From Lachnospiraceae bacterium MD335 (GTDB lineage: Bacteria; Bacillota; Clostridia; Lachnospirales; Lachnospiraceae), in the NCBI GenBank assembly GCA_000403335.2, contig KE159630.1, positions 11,482 to 75,481 on the forward strand: a stretch of DNA of 64,000 bases, read 5' to 3'. How positions within the stretch are numbered: the first letter of the stretch is position 1; each line of letters opens with the position of its first letter. Position numbers and translations under genes: made by a program. This document shows positions 7,857 through 15,880 of the stretch, piece by piece. The notes beneath the pieces are model-generated. The model worked only from the letters and a program-made list of their open reading frames with translations. It made no database searches and was not told where the DNA came from.

Positions 7857-8573
7857 CTAAATTAATATGATCTTATCTGCTTCTTCTTTGATTACAGTGT
7901 CATACGGATGACAGATTCTGAATAGTTCATTATTATGATCGATTGCAACAAGATCTTTCATTTCCTGCCTAGCCATTCTGACGATAAGCTGCTCGGATTT
8001 ATTGTCAGGAAGTGTTGCTGATATTTCCGCACATTTTGTGTAAAATGTTTTTAATGCTTCCACCTCTCCAAAACATACACCAGCATTCAGAAATTTTTGT
8101 TTTCCCCTGATTTGGAAAAGTTCCTCCAATGGTTCTATCGGAACTTTTGGATATGCCGCAGGTGTTCCATTGTAAAGAATGGGTTTGTTGAACTTCTTGA
8201 ATTTCTCAATAAATTCATCATCAAGATCCTGTACAATGACAACATCCCTGCCATCAACTAGCAATGCATATTCGGTTGTTGCCTGTTCAAGGCATATCAG
8301 TGAATGCTTTATTTTTAACGGGTTTGACCAGTCTTTTTCTTCGAGTGCCGTATTAAATATTGGAATGTTATTGCGTGCGCACTGGTCTCGTATTGGAGAA
8401 TTATCCCAGCAATGCCGATTCATCGTGGATATAATGCTAATATTCTCCGAAACGGAAAAATCCCTTTTCCGGGTGTCGTTGATTATACTTATAAAATCTC
8501 CCAATCCGTGTCCCGGAAAATGCAAGATATACAGCTGCTGGTTATTTTTGTTTACATAATTTAAGCATTTCAT
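7857..8573 (-). CDS. glycosyltransferase-like protein in the tail-fibre unit
   Basis: A 238-residue protein. I favour the ATG at 8573 (MKCLNYVNKNN), with GGAGG 12 bases upstream. The frame itself extends to 8654 inside the preceding gene. A GT-A fold is suggested by YILHFPGHGLGDF at the start, the LLVDGRDVVIV segment (a candidate metal-binding DxD-like site), FLNAGVCFGEVEALKTFY, and a C-terminal VAIDHNNELFRICHP, a pattern shared with PLOD/GT25-type glycosyltransferases. It overlaps the upstream small gene by 32 bases. A sugar transferase between fibre and endolysin is unusual. It may glycosylate the fibre or the host surface. The family call is moderate and the substrate is unknown. The local base composition is more AT-rich than flanking host genes. 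Confidence 0.55.
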   Translation of the reverse strand: MKCLNYVNKNNQQLYILHFPGHGLGDFISIINDTRKRDFSVSENISIISTMNRHCWDNSPIRDQCARNNIPIFNTALEEKDWSNPLKIKHSLICLEQATTEYALLVDGRDVVIVQDLDDEFIEKFKKFNKPILYNGTPAAYPKVPIEPLEELFQIRGKQKFLNAGVCFGEVEALKTFYTKCAEISATLPDNKSEQLIVRMARQEMKDLVAIDHNNELFRICHPYDTVIKEEADKIILI

Positions 8574-9231
8574 ATCGCCTGTTAACCTCCATTTCAATGT
8601 TTTCATTAATATATCCAAATGCATATATTTCCTCTTTGTTTTGGTACATATCAATTGTCAGATTTTCACGTATCCATTTGAGAAAAGCTCCGACATATGA
8701 TTCGATACGTATTTTGTTGTCTAATAATTGCGTATAAATGTTTTTAATAACTCCATACTCAATTTCATATTCATTATAGTCATGTGTTTCATAAAACAGA
8801 ATGTCCCCGTCAGAGTAGTTATTAATAAGAAATTTTAACTTGGCAATTGTGGCATCGTTATAATCAAAGTGTTGGATTTTCTCGCAGATTTCAAAATCAA
8901 TTCCCCTTTTTATATATACATTGCCCATTTCTGTAATCCCGTGCATTATAGATGTTTTCGCTGTTTCAAACTCATCTTTCGGATCAGTTTGGATTTCAGG
9001 AACAATGTCTATATCATCCATGGCTTCTATTGCAGTTTTGTTTTTTATATTGTCCAAATTTACTCTGCCATTAACAGTGATTAATCTGTCAATCATTGAC
9101 TGCCGTATTTCGCGGTGTTCCAGTTCCGAATTGCTGCTGATAATTGACTGTACAACTTCATGGTGATTGTAAAATCCAAATATTTCGCCTGTTTTGGCAT
9201 CAAACACACAATAATTAATTATGTTGTTCAC
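8542..9231 (-). CDS. unknown fibre-associated protein
   Basis: A 229-residue protein starting at GTG (9229-9231), whose first base overlaps the preceding TAG as TAGTG and which has AGGGAGGTG correctly spaced upstream. The first 30 residues (NNIINYCVFDAKTGEIFGFYNH) resemble the N-termini of small proteins encoded after phage tail fibres. The rest is acidic and helical, including SDGDILFYETHDYNEYEIEYG. I do not recognise a family. By position it may be a fibre assembly chaperone or a fibre-attached protein, which is inference. Like its two neighbours it is AT-rich, consistent with a recently exchanged fibre cassette. Confidence 0.6.
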   Translation of the reverse strand: MNNIINYCVFDAKTGEIFGFYNHHEVVQSIISSNSELEHREIRQSMIDRLITVNGRVNLDNIKNKTAIEAMDDIDIVPEIQTDPKDEFETAKTSIMHGITEMGNVYIKRGIDFEICEKIQHFDYNDATIAKLKFLINNYSDGDILFYETHDYNEYEIEYGVIKNIYTQLLDNKIRIESYVGAFLKWIRENLTIDMYQNKEEIYAFGYINENIEMEVNRRYEMLKLCKQK

Positions 9232-11510
9232 TATTTCCACCTCCCTATACATACAATACCTGGGGTGCCGGACCAAAATTCTCCATAACCTAGGGCATGA
9301 GAATACTCAAAACCAGGTGCTGAATATCTATTAAGTGTCAGTTCCCCTTCTTTTCTGAGACAGTTCCACGTTACCACCGCAGTCATTCCAGATTGCGTAA
9401 TTTGATTGCCGTTATAATTATCACGTAAGGCATGTAATTCATAATGAAAAAAAGGCGCATTCATCCAATATACAAGATATTGAGTATCTATAAACGCTGT
9501 CGGAAAATGGAAAGTACGTTTGGTGCCCATTATAATTCCACGCATATACAGTATCATTAAGCCGTTATTGAACTGGATTTTATGATACTGAATGGTTACA
9601 TTGTCCCCCGTGCCAACATTTGGTGTATATGATGTTTGACTGTATATTCCACTGCCCTTGTATTTGGAAGCAGCTACCCCCCTAAGCTCATTTCCATTCC
9701 AAGCTGCCAACCATGTTGGATCATCCAAGCCGTCTGCACTATAATTAAATGTCAAAGTTCTGCCATCCCCACAGTCACGGATTGATGACGCTGGACCATT
9801 GAATAAAGGAGCACGGATTTCAGTATTCAATAAACTGAAATTAGATCGGTTTTCATTAAAATTAACATCGACTCCGGCACTATCAAACCCTGTATAGTAA
9901 CATGTTGTATTTCCGCTAGGAAAATATTCATCAATCAATGTTACTCCAGATGTATGTAGCACAGGTTGATAGTTGCATAGAATATCGTATCGATTGCTTC
10001 CTCGAACGTATATTCCTGCGTGTCCTGACTTATAACCGCGCACGATACTCATAATGCATATCTCACTACTATCATGCGTGGAGTGATTGAGTATTTCGAG
10101 GTGTGATGGTACATCTGACCAACCGCCGCTTACATATTGGAACTTCACATAATTGCAGTTAAACGGCTCACCTGACATACGTGAGTCTGACCTAATTTCA
10201 CAATCTATAGCTATACGCATGTTGGGGACACCCGCAAACTCAATAAAATAAAAGTTTGATGATGGTTGTCCCGATAGGTCTATAGTATACTTCTTTAATG
10301 AAGTATACGTTCCTGTATGCACGACTTCACCAACCACGTTATCCGCTGAGTCCATTAGCCTTATCCCAGGATATCCATTTAGCCCCTTTAAACAAAGAGT
10401 GCCCGCTACATTCATATCACCTATAGCAACATCATCTCCAACTACATTCCATGTAGCATTGGCAAAGTTTAAAGGTCCTGTCATTGTATCGCCGGATTTG
10501 CTTACCTTTGCATCGATGGCTGTCCGCTGGGCGTTGGACACAGGTTTATTTTCATCAGATGTATTGTTTACGTTTCCAAGCCCGATATTATCAGGTGTTA
10601 TATTAACATCTCCTGTACGATATGCACTTTCAGCGTTTCCTTTAATGCTCGTAACCGTAGTCTCCTGAAGCTTTTGTAATGTTTCCTGTGACTTCTCGCT
10701 GTAATATTTCGCATTATCTACATCTTCTCCTGCACGGCTTTGTGTTCCGCCTACTGCATAACTTTGCGATAACACGGCAGAAGCGGCAGCGTCTCCTGCT
10801 TTCTGCAACGCAGTAGCTGCACTGTCTGCTGCACTGGAAGCAGCATTTGCCGCATTTGTCTCGGATTCTTTTGCACTATCAGCATAAGACTGCGCCTCAT
10901 CGGTTATTCCGTCCACAATTTCATTGATTTCTGCATCAAAGCTGCTAATCTTCTGATTGGCAGCGTCAATTACCAGATGGCAGTCCGTAATGACAGCATT
11001 GGTTTCCTCTATTTTCTGTTCAAAAACGGTATTTCTGTTTGCTTCATTTTCTTTCCGCTGTTCCTCGTTCGTAATCCGTTCCTTTTCCATATTAATCATG
11101 TTGTCAAGAACATCATAAGAATCGATGGAAGACATATGACTTCCGTCGTGAACACGCGGTTCCACAACGATATGAAACGTCCATGTAGTAAGTCCAATAT
11201 CGTTTGCGTCCTTCAAATGCAGTTCACATACATTTGTTCCGGCGGCAGCAAGGATTTGATTTCCGTTTCCGGCAGACGTGCTGATAATAATTTGAGAGCC
11301 TTCAACTGTGCAGCATTCATGTCCCTGAAACTGTGTTCCGTCTGCTTTGGCAATTCTAAGATATGCGGTACAGCCCGACAAATCAAAAGGCACATCATGA
11401 TCCATAATATGAAATGCGAACATGCGTCCGGTGTCAAACTGTTTTGCAGTCAGTGTTAAAATACCTTGCTCGTTGTAAAAGCTCAGGCTGCTTGTTTTTG
11501 TACTATTCAA
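9231..11510 (-). CDS. BppU-type baseplate/tail fibre protein
   Basis: A 759-residue protein starting at TTG (11508-11510) behind GGAGG nine bases upstream. Residues 1-135 match the phage baseplate upper protein N-terminal domain (strand-rich, LTAKQFDTGRMFAFHI, a C-terminal TTWTFHIVVEPR). A long coiled coil (about 140-290) rich in Ala/Ser/Gln follows, with the tail-fibre repeat QSYAVGGTQSRAGEDVDNAK. A collar-like NITPDNIGLGNVNNTSDE and SGDTMTGPL segment leads into a large beta-rich C-terminal receptor-binding region (about 370-759). It is expected to form the trimeric fibre that binds the host surface. It sits after the lysis genes, beyond a 219-base gap holding a hairpin element. Confidence 0.85.
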   Translation of the reverse strand: MNSTKTSSLSFYNEQGILTLTAKQFDTGRMFAFHIMDHDVPFDLSGCTAYLRIAKADGTQFQGHECCTVEGSQIIISTSAGNGNQILAAAGTNVCELHLKDANDIGLTTWTFHIVVEPRVHDGSHMSSIDSYDVLDNMINMEKERITNEEQRKENEANRNTVFEQKIEETNAVITDCHLVIDAANQKISSFDAEINEIVDGITDEAQSYADSAKESETNAANAASSAADSAATALQKAGDAAASAVLSQSYAVGGTQSRAGEDVDNAKYYSEKSQETLQKLQETTVTSIKGNAESAYRTGDVNITPDNIGLGNVNNTSDENKPVSNAQRTAIDAKVSKSGDTMTGPLNFANATWNVVGDDVAIGDMNVAGTLCLKGLNGYPGIRLMDSADNVVGEVVHTGTYTSLKKYTIDLSGQPSSNFYFIEFAGVPNMRIAIDCEIRSDSRMSGEPFNCNYVKFQYVSGGWSDVPSHLEILNHSTHDSSEICIMSIVRGYKSGHAGIYVRGSNRYDILCNYQPVLHTSGVTLIDEYFPSGNTTCYYTGFDSAGVDVNFNENRSNFSLLNTEIRAPLFNGPASSIRDCGDGRTLTFNYSADGLDDPTWLAAWNGNELRGVAASKYKGSGIYSQTSYTPNVGTGDNVTIQYHKIQFNNGLMILYMRGIIMGTKRTFHFPTAFIDTQYLVYWMNAPFFHYELHALRDNYNGNQITQSGMTAVVTWNCLRKEGELTLNRYSAPGFEYSHALGYGEFWSGTPGIVCIGRWK

Positions 11511-11534
11511 TTTTAAACGCCTCCTTTTTTATAA

Positions 11535-11698
11535 AATGTACTCTCGGAATCGCTCTTGCACCTGCCTTTGTGGCTGATTTTCCGCCATATCACATAAATT
11601 TCATCAACGTACGTTCCACGTACGCCTCATAAATTTATGCACATCTGACAAAAAATCATCTCACAAAATCAGTTACAAAGAGACTCCGAGAGTACATT
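11535..11698. repeat. 164-bp terminal-inverted-repeat element (MITE-like)
   Basis: Perfect 14-bp inverted termini (AATGTACTCTCGGA at 11535-11548 and its complement at 11685-11698) enclose further nested stems: CTTTGTGGCTGATTTT pairs with AAAATCAGTTACAAAG with two wobbles, and ATAAATTT with AAATTTAT around two CGTACG palindromes. If the element is read from ATGTAC to GTACAT it is flanked by TAAA on both sides, a possible 4-bp target duplication. No coding capacity. It fills most of the 219-base gap between fibre and XhlA-like genes. It could be a mobile element remnant or a structured leader of the fibre gene. Confidence 0.55.
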
Positions 11699-11729
11699 AA
11701 AATAATTTCCATGTAAAAATAACTGATAT

Positions 11730-12098
11730 TTACCACACAATCTCAGGAAACGCCAAGGCAAGCGCGCCGGCAGCGAGTCCTCCGACGAACAGCCAAATCA
11801 GCTTTTCGGTGATTGTGTCGAGTTTCTTTTTGGTTTCGGCTGCGGGCTTGTTTTCCAAAACGGTGACCTTTTCGTTGAGCTTGTCCTGTCCGGATCTTAC
11901 TTCTTTTACATCCTCTTTTATGTATGCCATATCTGTAGCGATAGACTTTACGGAAGAAGTTAAGTCGTAAATGGCATCCTGTTTTTCCCGCAGTTCGTGC
12001 AGTTCGCTGTCGTGGGCATCAAGACGGTGTTCATTTGATTTGCTTCGGCTGTCCGTTTCCTGAATGCGGACTGCCAGCTCTGTATAATTTTCATCCAT
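11730..12098 (-). CDS. XhlA-like lysis-cassette membrane protein
   Basis: A 122-residue protein, ATG behind AAAGGAG. Residues 1-95 are a charged coiled coil with heptads (LRVQ-type positions; DSELHELREKQDAIYDLTSSV), and residues about 98-118 are a single transmembrane helix (LIWLFVGGLAAGALALAF). This is the architecture of the haemolysin XhlA family, cell-surface proteins that act with holins in phage-derived lysis cassettes such as PBSX. It lies 16 bases after the holin gene and before the fibre gene. Topology prediction would put the coiled coil in the cytoplasm or envelope; the exact role is taken from the family. Confidence 0.75.
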   Translation of the reverse strand: MDENYTELAVRIQETDSRSKSNEHRLDAHDSELHELREKQDAIYDLTSSVKSIATDMAYIKEDVKEVRSGQDKLNEKVTVLENKPAAETKKKLDTITEKLIWLFVGGLAAGALALAFPEIVW

Positions 12099-12114
12099 GA
12101 TAAAATTCTCCTTT

Positions 12115-12423
12115 CTAAGTCTGCTTTATCTGCCCGAGTGCTGCCTCAAGCAGAACGCGTATTTGTTCTTTGGTAATCATCTGTTTTTTGGAATTAAACA
12201 TTCTGTCAATAAAGCAGATTACATATTCCCGCTTTTCGCTGCCGCATTGCGGGGTATCGAAAAGCACTTCGGCGGCACGGACTGCCTTTTCGGTCCATTC
12301 GGCAATTTGTGCCAGCCGTGCGGCGGAAATTTTAGCTTTGATGTATGGAACAAGAAAGCCTGTAATTATGGCGCCCAGTATCGGTACGAACATCAGTACG
12401 ATTTCAAATAATTTGTCATTCAT
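12115..12423 (-). CDS. LLH-type phage holin
   Basis: A 102-residue protein, ATG behind AAAGGA. An N-terminal hydrophobic segment (residues about 6-28, IVLMFVPILGAIITGFLVPYI) is followed by an amphipathic, Ala/Arg-rich domain with KAVRAAEVLF, REYVICFIDRMF and TKEQIRVLLEAALGQIK. This matches the LL-H family phage holins, which permeabilise the membrane to release the endolysin. It precedes the XhlA-like gene by 16 bases, forming the usual lysis pair, while the endolysin is encoded further down the same unit. Confidence 0.82.
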   Translation of the reverse strand: MNDKLFEIVLMFVPILGAIITGFLVPYIKAKISAARLAQIAEWTEKAVRAAEVLFDTPQCGSEKREYVICFIDRMFNSKKQMITKEQIRVLLEAALGQIKQT

Positions 12424-12480
12424 ATAATCATCATTCCTTTCTCTTCATCTGTCATTTAGAGTGGCAGACGCTAATAGTGT

Positions 12481-13227
12481 TTAGTTACCGGTATCCATGC
12501 GTTTAAACCATGCAGTGGCGTCAAAATGATTGTCTTTGTCTCCCCACGCGGCGACGCTCATGGATTGGATGTTGTAGATGTTGTTGTTGGAAAGCCGGAA
12601 AAAACAGTCCCAAAGCTGATATACGGTCAAATCCCATATGTTTACAATGTTAAGGGACTGGCTCTTGTTTGCAACGGCAGACAGAATGTTTCCAAGCTCC
12701 AGGTTGTCATCTGATTTGACCTGCTTTGCCTTTTTGGATCTTCCCATTTGCAGCTTATTCATGATTTCCAATGCTTTTTTATTTTTGGCTTTGGAAATAT
12801 CTGCCTCCTGTTTTTGGCGGATGCCGTTTCGAAGGCAGACTGCTTCACAAACCTGCGGATAATTCTCGCTTGTAATCATTCCTGTTACATCATTGCCTGT
12901 CCGTACTAAAAATGCCTTGTGATTTTCGGAATAAGACACGTCTTCTTTCAGGAAGAAATTCAGAATTTCGCGGAGCATGTCCGCGGTGCGGGAATCGGCA
13001 GTCAGCAGCTCAAAGAGATTGGTCTGTATTTGTTCCGCATTGGGCATCGCCTGTAAACCGATTGCGGATAAAACGCTTTTGCCGTCCATTTGTAAAACGG
13101 ACAGATAGAATTGATACGTGTTATAACCGATTGCGGATATTTCACGCAGTTTTGGCGAAACAATACCGCCGATTCCCGAAAGCTGCACGGGGGCTGGCGA
13201 CAGCAAATCAAAATAGCTTAAGTTCAA
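12481..13227 (-). CDS. phage tail-associated protein (tail assembly chaperone-like)
   Basis: A 248-residue protein. The longer frame to 13248 begins on an ATG whose codons contain the Shine-Dalgarno GGAGG. The true start is therefore the TTG at 13225-13227, seven bases after it. The N-terminus (NLSYFDLLSPAPVQLSGIGGIVSPKL) and the C-terminus, with NIWDLTVYQLWDCFFRL and a WFKRM ending, resemble tail assembly chaperone proteins of large Firmicutes phages, which carry a TIYQLYD-like motif. A charged Lys-rich linker lies near residues 145-175. It is the first gene after the second copy of the conserved 91-bp block, 22 bases downstream of it. The role is inferred from these motifs and the neighbourhood. 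Confidence 0.5.
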   Translation of the reverse strand: MNLSYFDLLSPAPVQLSGIGGIVSPKLREISAIGYNTYQFYLSVLQMDGKSVLSAIGLQAMPNAEQIQTNLFELLTADSRTADMLREILNFFLKEDVSYSENHKAFLVRTGNDVTGMITSENYPQVCEAVCLRNGIRQKQEADISKAKNKKALEIMNKLQMGRSKKAKQVKSDDNLELGNILSAVANKSQSLNIVNIWDLTVYQLWDCFFRLSNNNIYNIQSMSVAAWGDKDNHFDATAWFKRMDTGN

Positions 13228-13248
13228 GGTATCACCTCCTTTTTCCAT

Positions 13249-13339
13249 ACCTGTTATTCACAATAAGAAAAACAGGATGAATAACGGGAATGCCTTGAAA
13301 AATAAGGCGTTTCGTACATTCCAAAAAAGTCTAGCGGCA
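13249..13339 (-). promoter_or_regulatory. conserved 91-bp block, copy B (candidate late promoter/leader)
   Basis: Gapless counterpart of 1038-1128. The outer blocks GCTAGACTTTTTT and TTATTGTGAATAACAGGT (minus-strand reading) are identical, as are AACGCCTTA and CAAGGC. It lies between the asparagine synthase terminator and the TTG start of the first gene of the lysis/fibre unit, so it is the 5' boundary of the module on this side. In this copy no gene is overlapped, which argues that conservation of GCTAGACTTTTTT is regulatory rather than coding. Confidence 0.6.
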
Positions 13340-13375
13340 AAAAAGAGGCGGAGCTTAAATTAAAAGCTCCACCTC
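13338..13375 (-). terminator. terminator of the spoVF-asparagine synthase operon
   Basis: On the minus strand a 12-bp stem (GAGGTGGAGCTT with its near-perfect complement, one G-T pair) is followed by TTTTTT. It contains the stop codon of the asparagine synthase and isolates that operon from the phage module that follows on the same strand. Confidence 0.75.
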
Positions 13376-15208
13376 GTATGCTTTAAGCCAGTAGTTGACC
13401 TGAAGCAGGTATGCCAAAAGCTGCGGTCCTGCCATGAGCTGTCCGTAGAACGGTCTGCCATAGTCGGACGGATGCTGGATGAATTCAAGTGTTTTGTCAA
13501 TGCTTATCAGCTCCCGCAGCGGGGAACGGGTGTCGGAAAGCACCTCTATAATTGCCGTGCGCAGGAGATTTTCGTATGCGGGATCGTAGGTCTTGGGGTA
13601 CGGGCTTTTTTTGCGGTACAGCACTTCCGCCGGAAGAAGCCCTTCTGCGGCAGCGCGCAGAAGCCCTTTTACAACACCGTCTTTACATTTCATATCCCAA
13701 GGCACATTCCAAACATATTCCACAATGCGGTGGTCTGCAAAGGGCACGCGTGCTTCCAGTCCCGTGTGCATGCTTGTGCGGTCCATGCGGTCAAGAAGCG
13801 TCTGCATAAACCACTTGAGGTTCAAATAGGAAATTTCCCTTCTGCGGCGTTCGGTATCGGACTCTCCCTCTAACAGAGGGGTTTCGGAAACGGTTTTCCG
13901 ATAGGCAGCATGGGCGTATTCTTCAAGCGGGAGCAGGCTGCACACGCTGTCTTTTAAGAGCATTGTGCGCGGTGCAAAATCCATTGACCACGGGAAGCAG
14001 TCCGCGTCAAAGCACTCCTTTTTGTGGAACCACGGATATCCGCCGAAGATTTCGTCGGCGCATTCGCCTGTCAGCGTCACCTTATGGTTCTTTGCGACTC
14101 TTTTGCAGAAATACAGCATGGATGCCTCTACGTCTGCCATGCAAGGCAAATCTCTTGCATCGACGGCTTCAAAAAGATAATCAAAAAGCTCCGCGTTTGA
14201 ACATTCGAGATATTGATGGTTGGTACGGCAGTGCGCGATCATTTTGTCAACCCACGGTTTATCCTGTGAAGGCTGAAAGGCGTTTGCACGGAAATTTTTG
14301 TCGTTGTCTTTAAAGTCAAAGGAATAGGTGTCGAGCCGCTTACCCTGCTTTTGCAGCTCGGCTGCGCATACTGCCGTCACAAGACTGCTGTCCACGCCGC
14401 CGGACAAAAAAGTGCATATCGGAACGTCGGAGAGCATCTGCATCCGGATGGCGTCTGTCACCAAATCGCGGGTGCGCTCAACCGTTTGCACCCATGTGTC
14501 GGAATGCGGGCGGCTTTCCAGCTTCCAGTACGGATACACGTTAAAATCAGAACCGTAGTATTCCAAAAAATGCCCCGGCAGCAGTTCCGCTATATCTTTA
14601 AAAACACCTTTTCCATAGGTCTTTGCAGGGCCAAGACCAAATACCTCACACAAGCCGTCATGGTCAATTTGCGCCTTAAAGTCAGGGAAGCAGAGAATGC
14701 CCTTTAGCTCGGAGGAGAAGATAAACGTGTTTCTAAAATGGGTGAAAAACAGAGGCTTCACCCCAAGCCTGTCACGATACAGATAGAGTTTTCTGTCTGT
14801 TTCGTCCCATATGGCAAACGCAAAAATGCCGTTTAATTTTTTTACATAGTCGGTGCCGTGCGAAAGCCAGCCCATAAGGATAACTTCCGTGTCGCAGGAT
14901 GTTTCAAGCACGATGCCTTCCTGCTCAAGTTCTTTTCGCAGCGCGGGCATGTTGTAGATTTCACCATTGTAGACAATGGCAGCGCGTTTGTTTTTAAGCT
15001 GGCGGGTCATCGGCTGGTTTCCCAAACTCAAGTCCAGTATGGACAGGCGGGTGTGGGCAAGCCCGCAGTTTCGTTCCAGGAAAAGTCCGTCGTTATCAGG
15101 ACCTCGGTGTTTCTGCTTTCTGTTCATTTTCTGAAGTACTCCGTACCACCTTGCGGATTCCTCGCGAAAGTTTACGTTAAAACTGCAAAAGCCTGCTATT
15201 CCACACAT
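13355..15208 (-). CDS. asnB: glutamine-hydrolysing asparagine synthase
   Basis: A 617-residue enzyme that makes asparagine from aspartate, glutamine and ATP. The N-terminal glutaminase domain starts MCGIAGFC with the nucleophile Cys2, RGPDNDG and the YNGEIYN signature (80-86). The C-terminal synthetase domain carries the PP-loop SGGVDSS (269-275) and the later TGECADEIFGGYPWF and RMDRTSMHTGLEARVPF motifs. Full length and intact. It is 25 bases after spoVFB on the same strand, so it appears to belong to the dipicolinate operon. Sporulation-specific asparagine synthases (AsnO of Bacillus) are known, and that role is plausible here by context. Confidence 0.92.
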   Translation of the reverse strand: MCGIAGFCSFNVNFREESARWYGVLQKMNRKQKHRGPDNDGLFLERNCGLAHTRLSILDLSLGNQPMTRQLKNKRAAIVYNGEIYNMPALRKELEQEGIVLETSCDTEVILMGWLSHGTDYVKKLNGIFAFAIWDETDRKLYLYRDRLGVKPLFFTHFRNTFIFSSELKGILCFPDFKAQIDHDGLCEVFGLGPAKTYGKGVFKDIAELLPGHFLEYYGSDFNVYPYWKLESRPHSDTWVQTVERTRDLVTDAIRMQMLSDVPICTFLSGGVDSSLVTAVCAAELQKQGKRLDTYSFDFKDNDKNFRANAFQPSQDKPWVDKMIAHCRTNHQYLECSNAELFDYLFEAVDARDLPCMADVEASMLYFCKRVAKNHKVTLTGECADEIFGGYPWFHKKECFDADCFPWSMDFAPRTMLLKDSVCSLLPLEEYAHAAYRKTVSETPLLEGESDTERRRREISYLNLKWFMQTLLDRMDRTSMHTGLEARVPFADHRIVEYVWNVPWDMKCKDGVVKGLLRAAAEGLLPAEVLYRKKSPYPKTYDPAYENLLRTAIIEVLSDTRSPLRELISIDKTLEFIQHPSDYGRPFYGQLMAGPQLLAYLLQVNYWLKAYEVELLI

Positions 15209-15233
15209 AGTCAGATGTCCTTTCCTACTATTA

Positions 15234-15839
15234 TTATTGCGAATCCTTATCGGACTGGTAATCCATCAGGATCGGCTGGTACTGCTTATGCTCCAAAGCC
15301 ATTTCGAGCGTGGGGATCAGAAGCTGCGTGTGCGCTACTAGCGAATTTGGCTTTTTTTCGTAATTATCCTGCCCGAACGGGACAAAATAGATATTTTTGC
15401 TGTTGCACAAAACACCGATGTTTTTCAGATTCATTCCAAGTCCGTCGTTGGTAGAAATAGAGATGACAAGCGGCTTGTTGTTGCGCATATGTGCTTTGGC
15501 AGCCATAAGAACGGGTGTGTCGGTAATGCCGTTTGCAAGCTTTGCGGCGGTATTTCCCGTACATGGGAGAATTGCAAGCACATCAAGATATGCTTTTGGT
15601 CCGATAGGCTCTGCGCCCTCGATTGAGGTAATCGGTTCGCGTCCCGTGATTTCTTTTATTTTTATGACATAAGTGTCAGGCTTTCCAAAACGGCTCTGAA
15701 TGCTCTGTGAGGCGTTTGAGAGTATGGGATATACGTCGGCGCCTGCCGCGGTAAGCTTTTCAAGCTCCGCAAACATTTTCTCAAAAGTACAGAAGGAGCC
15801 GGTCAGCGCGACACCGACTTTTTTTCCTTTTAAATCCAT
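15234..15839 (-). CDS. spoVFB: dipicolinate synthase subunit B
   Basis: A 201-residue flavoprotein-like subunit that works with SpoVFA to make dipicolinic acid from dihydrodipicolinate in the mother cell during sporulation. The ATG at 15837-15839 follows GGAGAGGA. The fold is Rossmann/flavodoxin-like: KKVGVALTGSFCTF at the N-terminus, ILPCTGNTAAKLANGITDTPVLMAAKAHMR in the middle, and KPLVISISTNDGLGMNLKNIG, all typical of the DpaB family. It lies 41 bases after spoVFA. Presence of the pair indicates a spore former that uses the SpoVF route rather than the electron-transfer flavoprotein route of some clostridia. Confidence 0.93.
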   Translation of the reverse strand: MDLKGKKVGVALTGSFCTFEKMFAELEKLTAAGADVYPILSNASQSIQSRFGKPDTYVIKIKEITGREPITSIEGAEPIGPKAYLDVLAILPCTGNTAAKLANGITDTPVLMAAKAHMRNNKPLVISISTNDGLGMNLKNIGVLCNSKNIYFVPFGQDNYEKKPNSLVAHTQLLIPTLEMALEHKQYQPILMDYQSDKDSQ

Positions 15840-15880
15840 ATAAATCCTCTCCATTCCGTGTTTTTATTTTATGGGAATAT

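Noticed and set aside
1038..13339. The 91-bp repeats as att sites flanking an integrated element
   Set aside because: Phage structural genes lie on both sides of copy A, and identity is only about 71 percent, so direct att repeats are unlikely.
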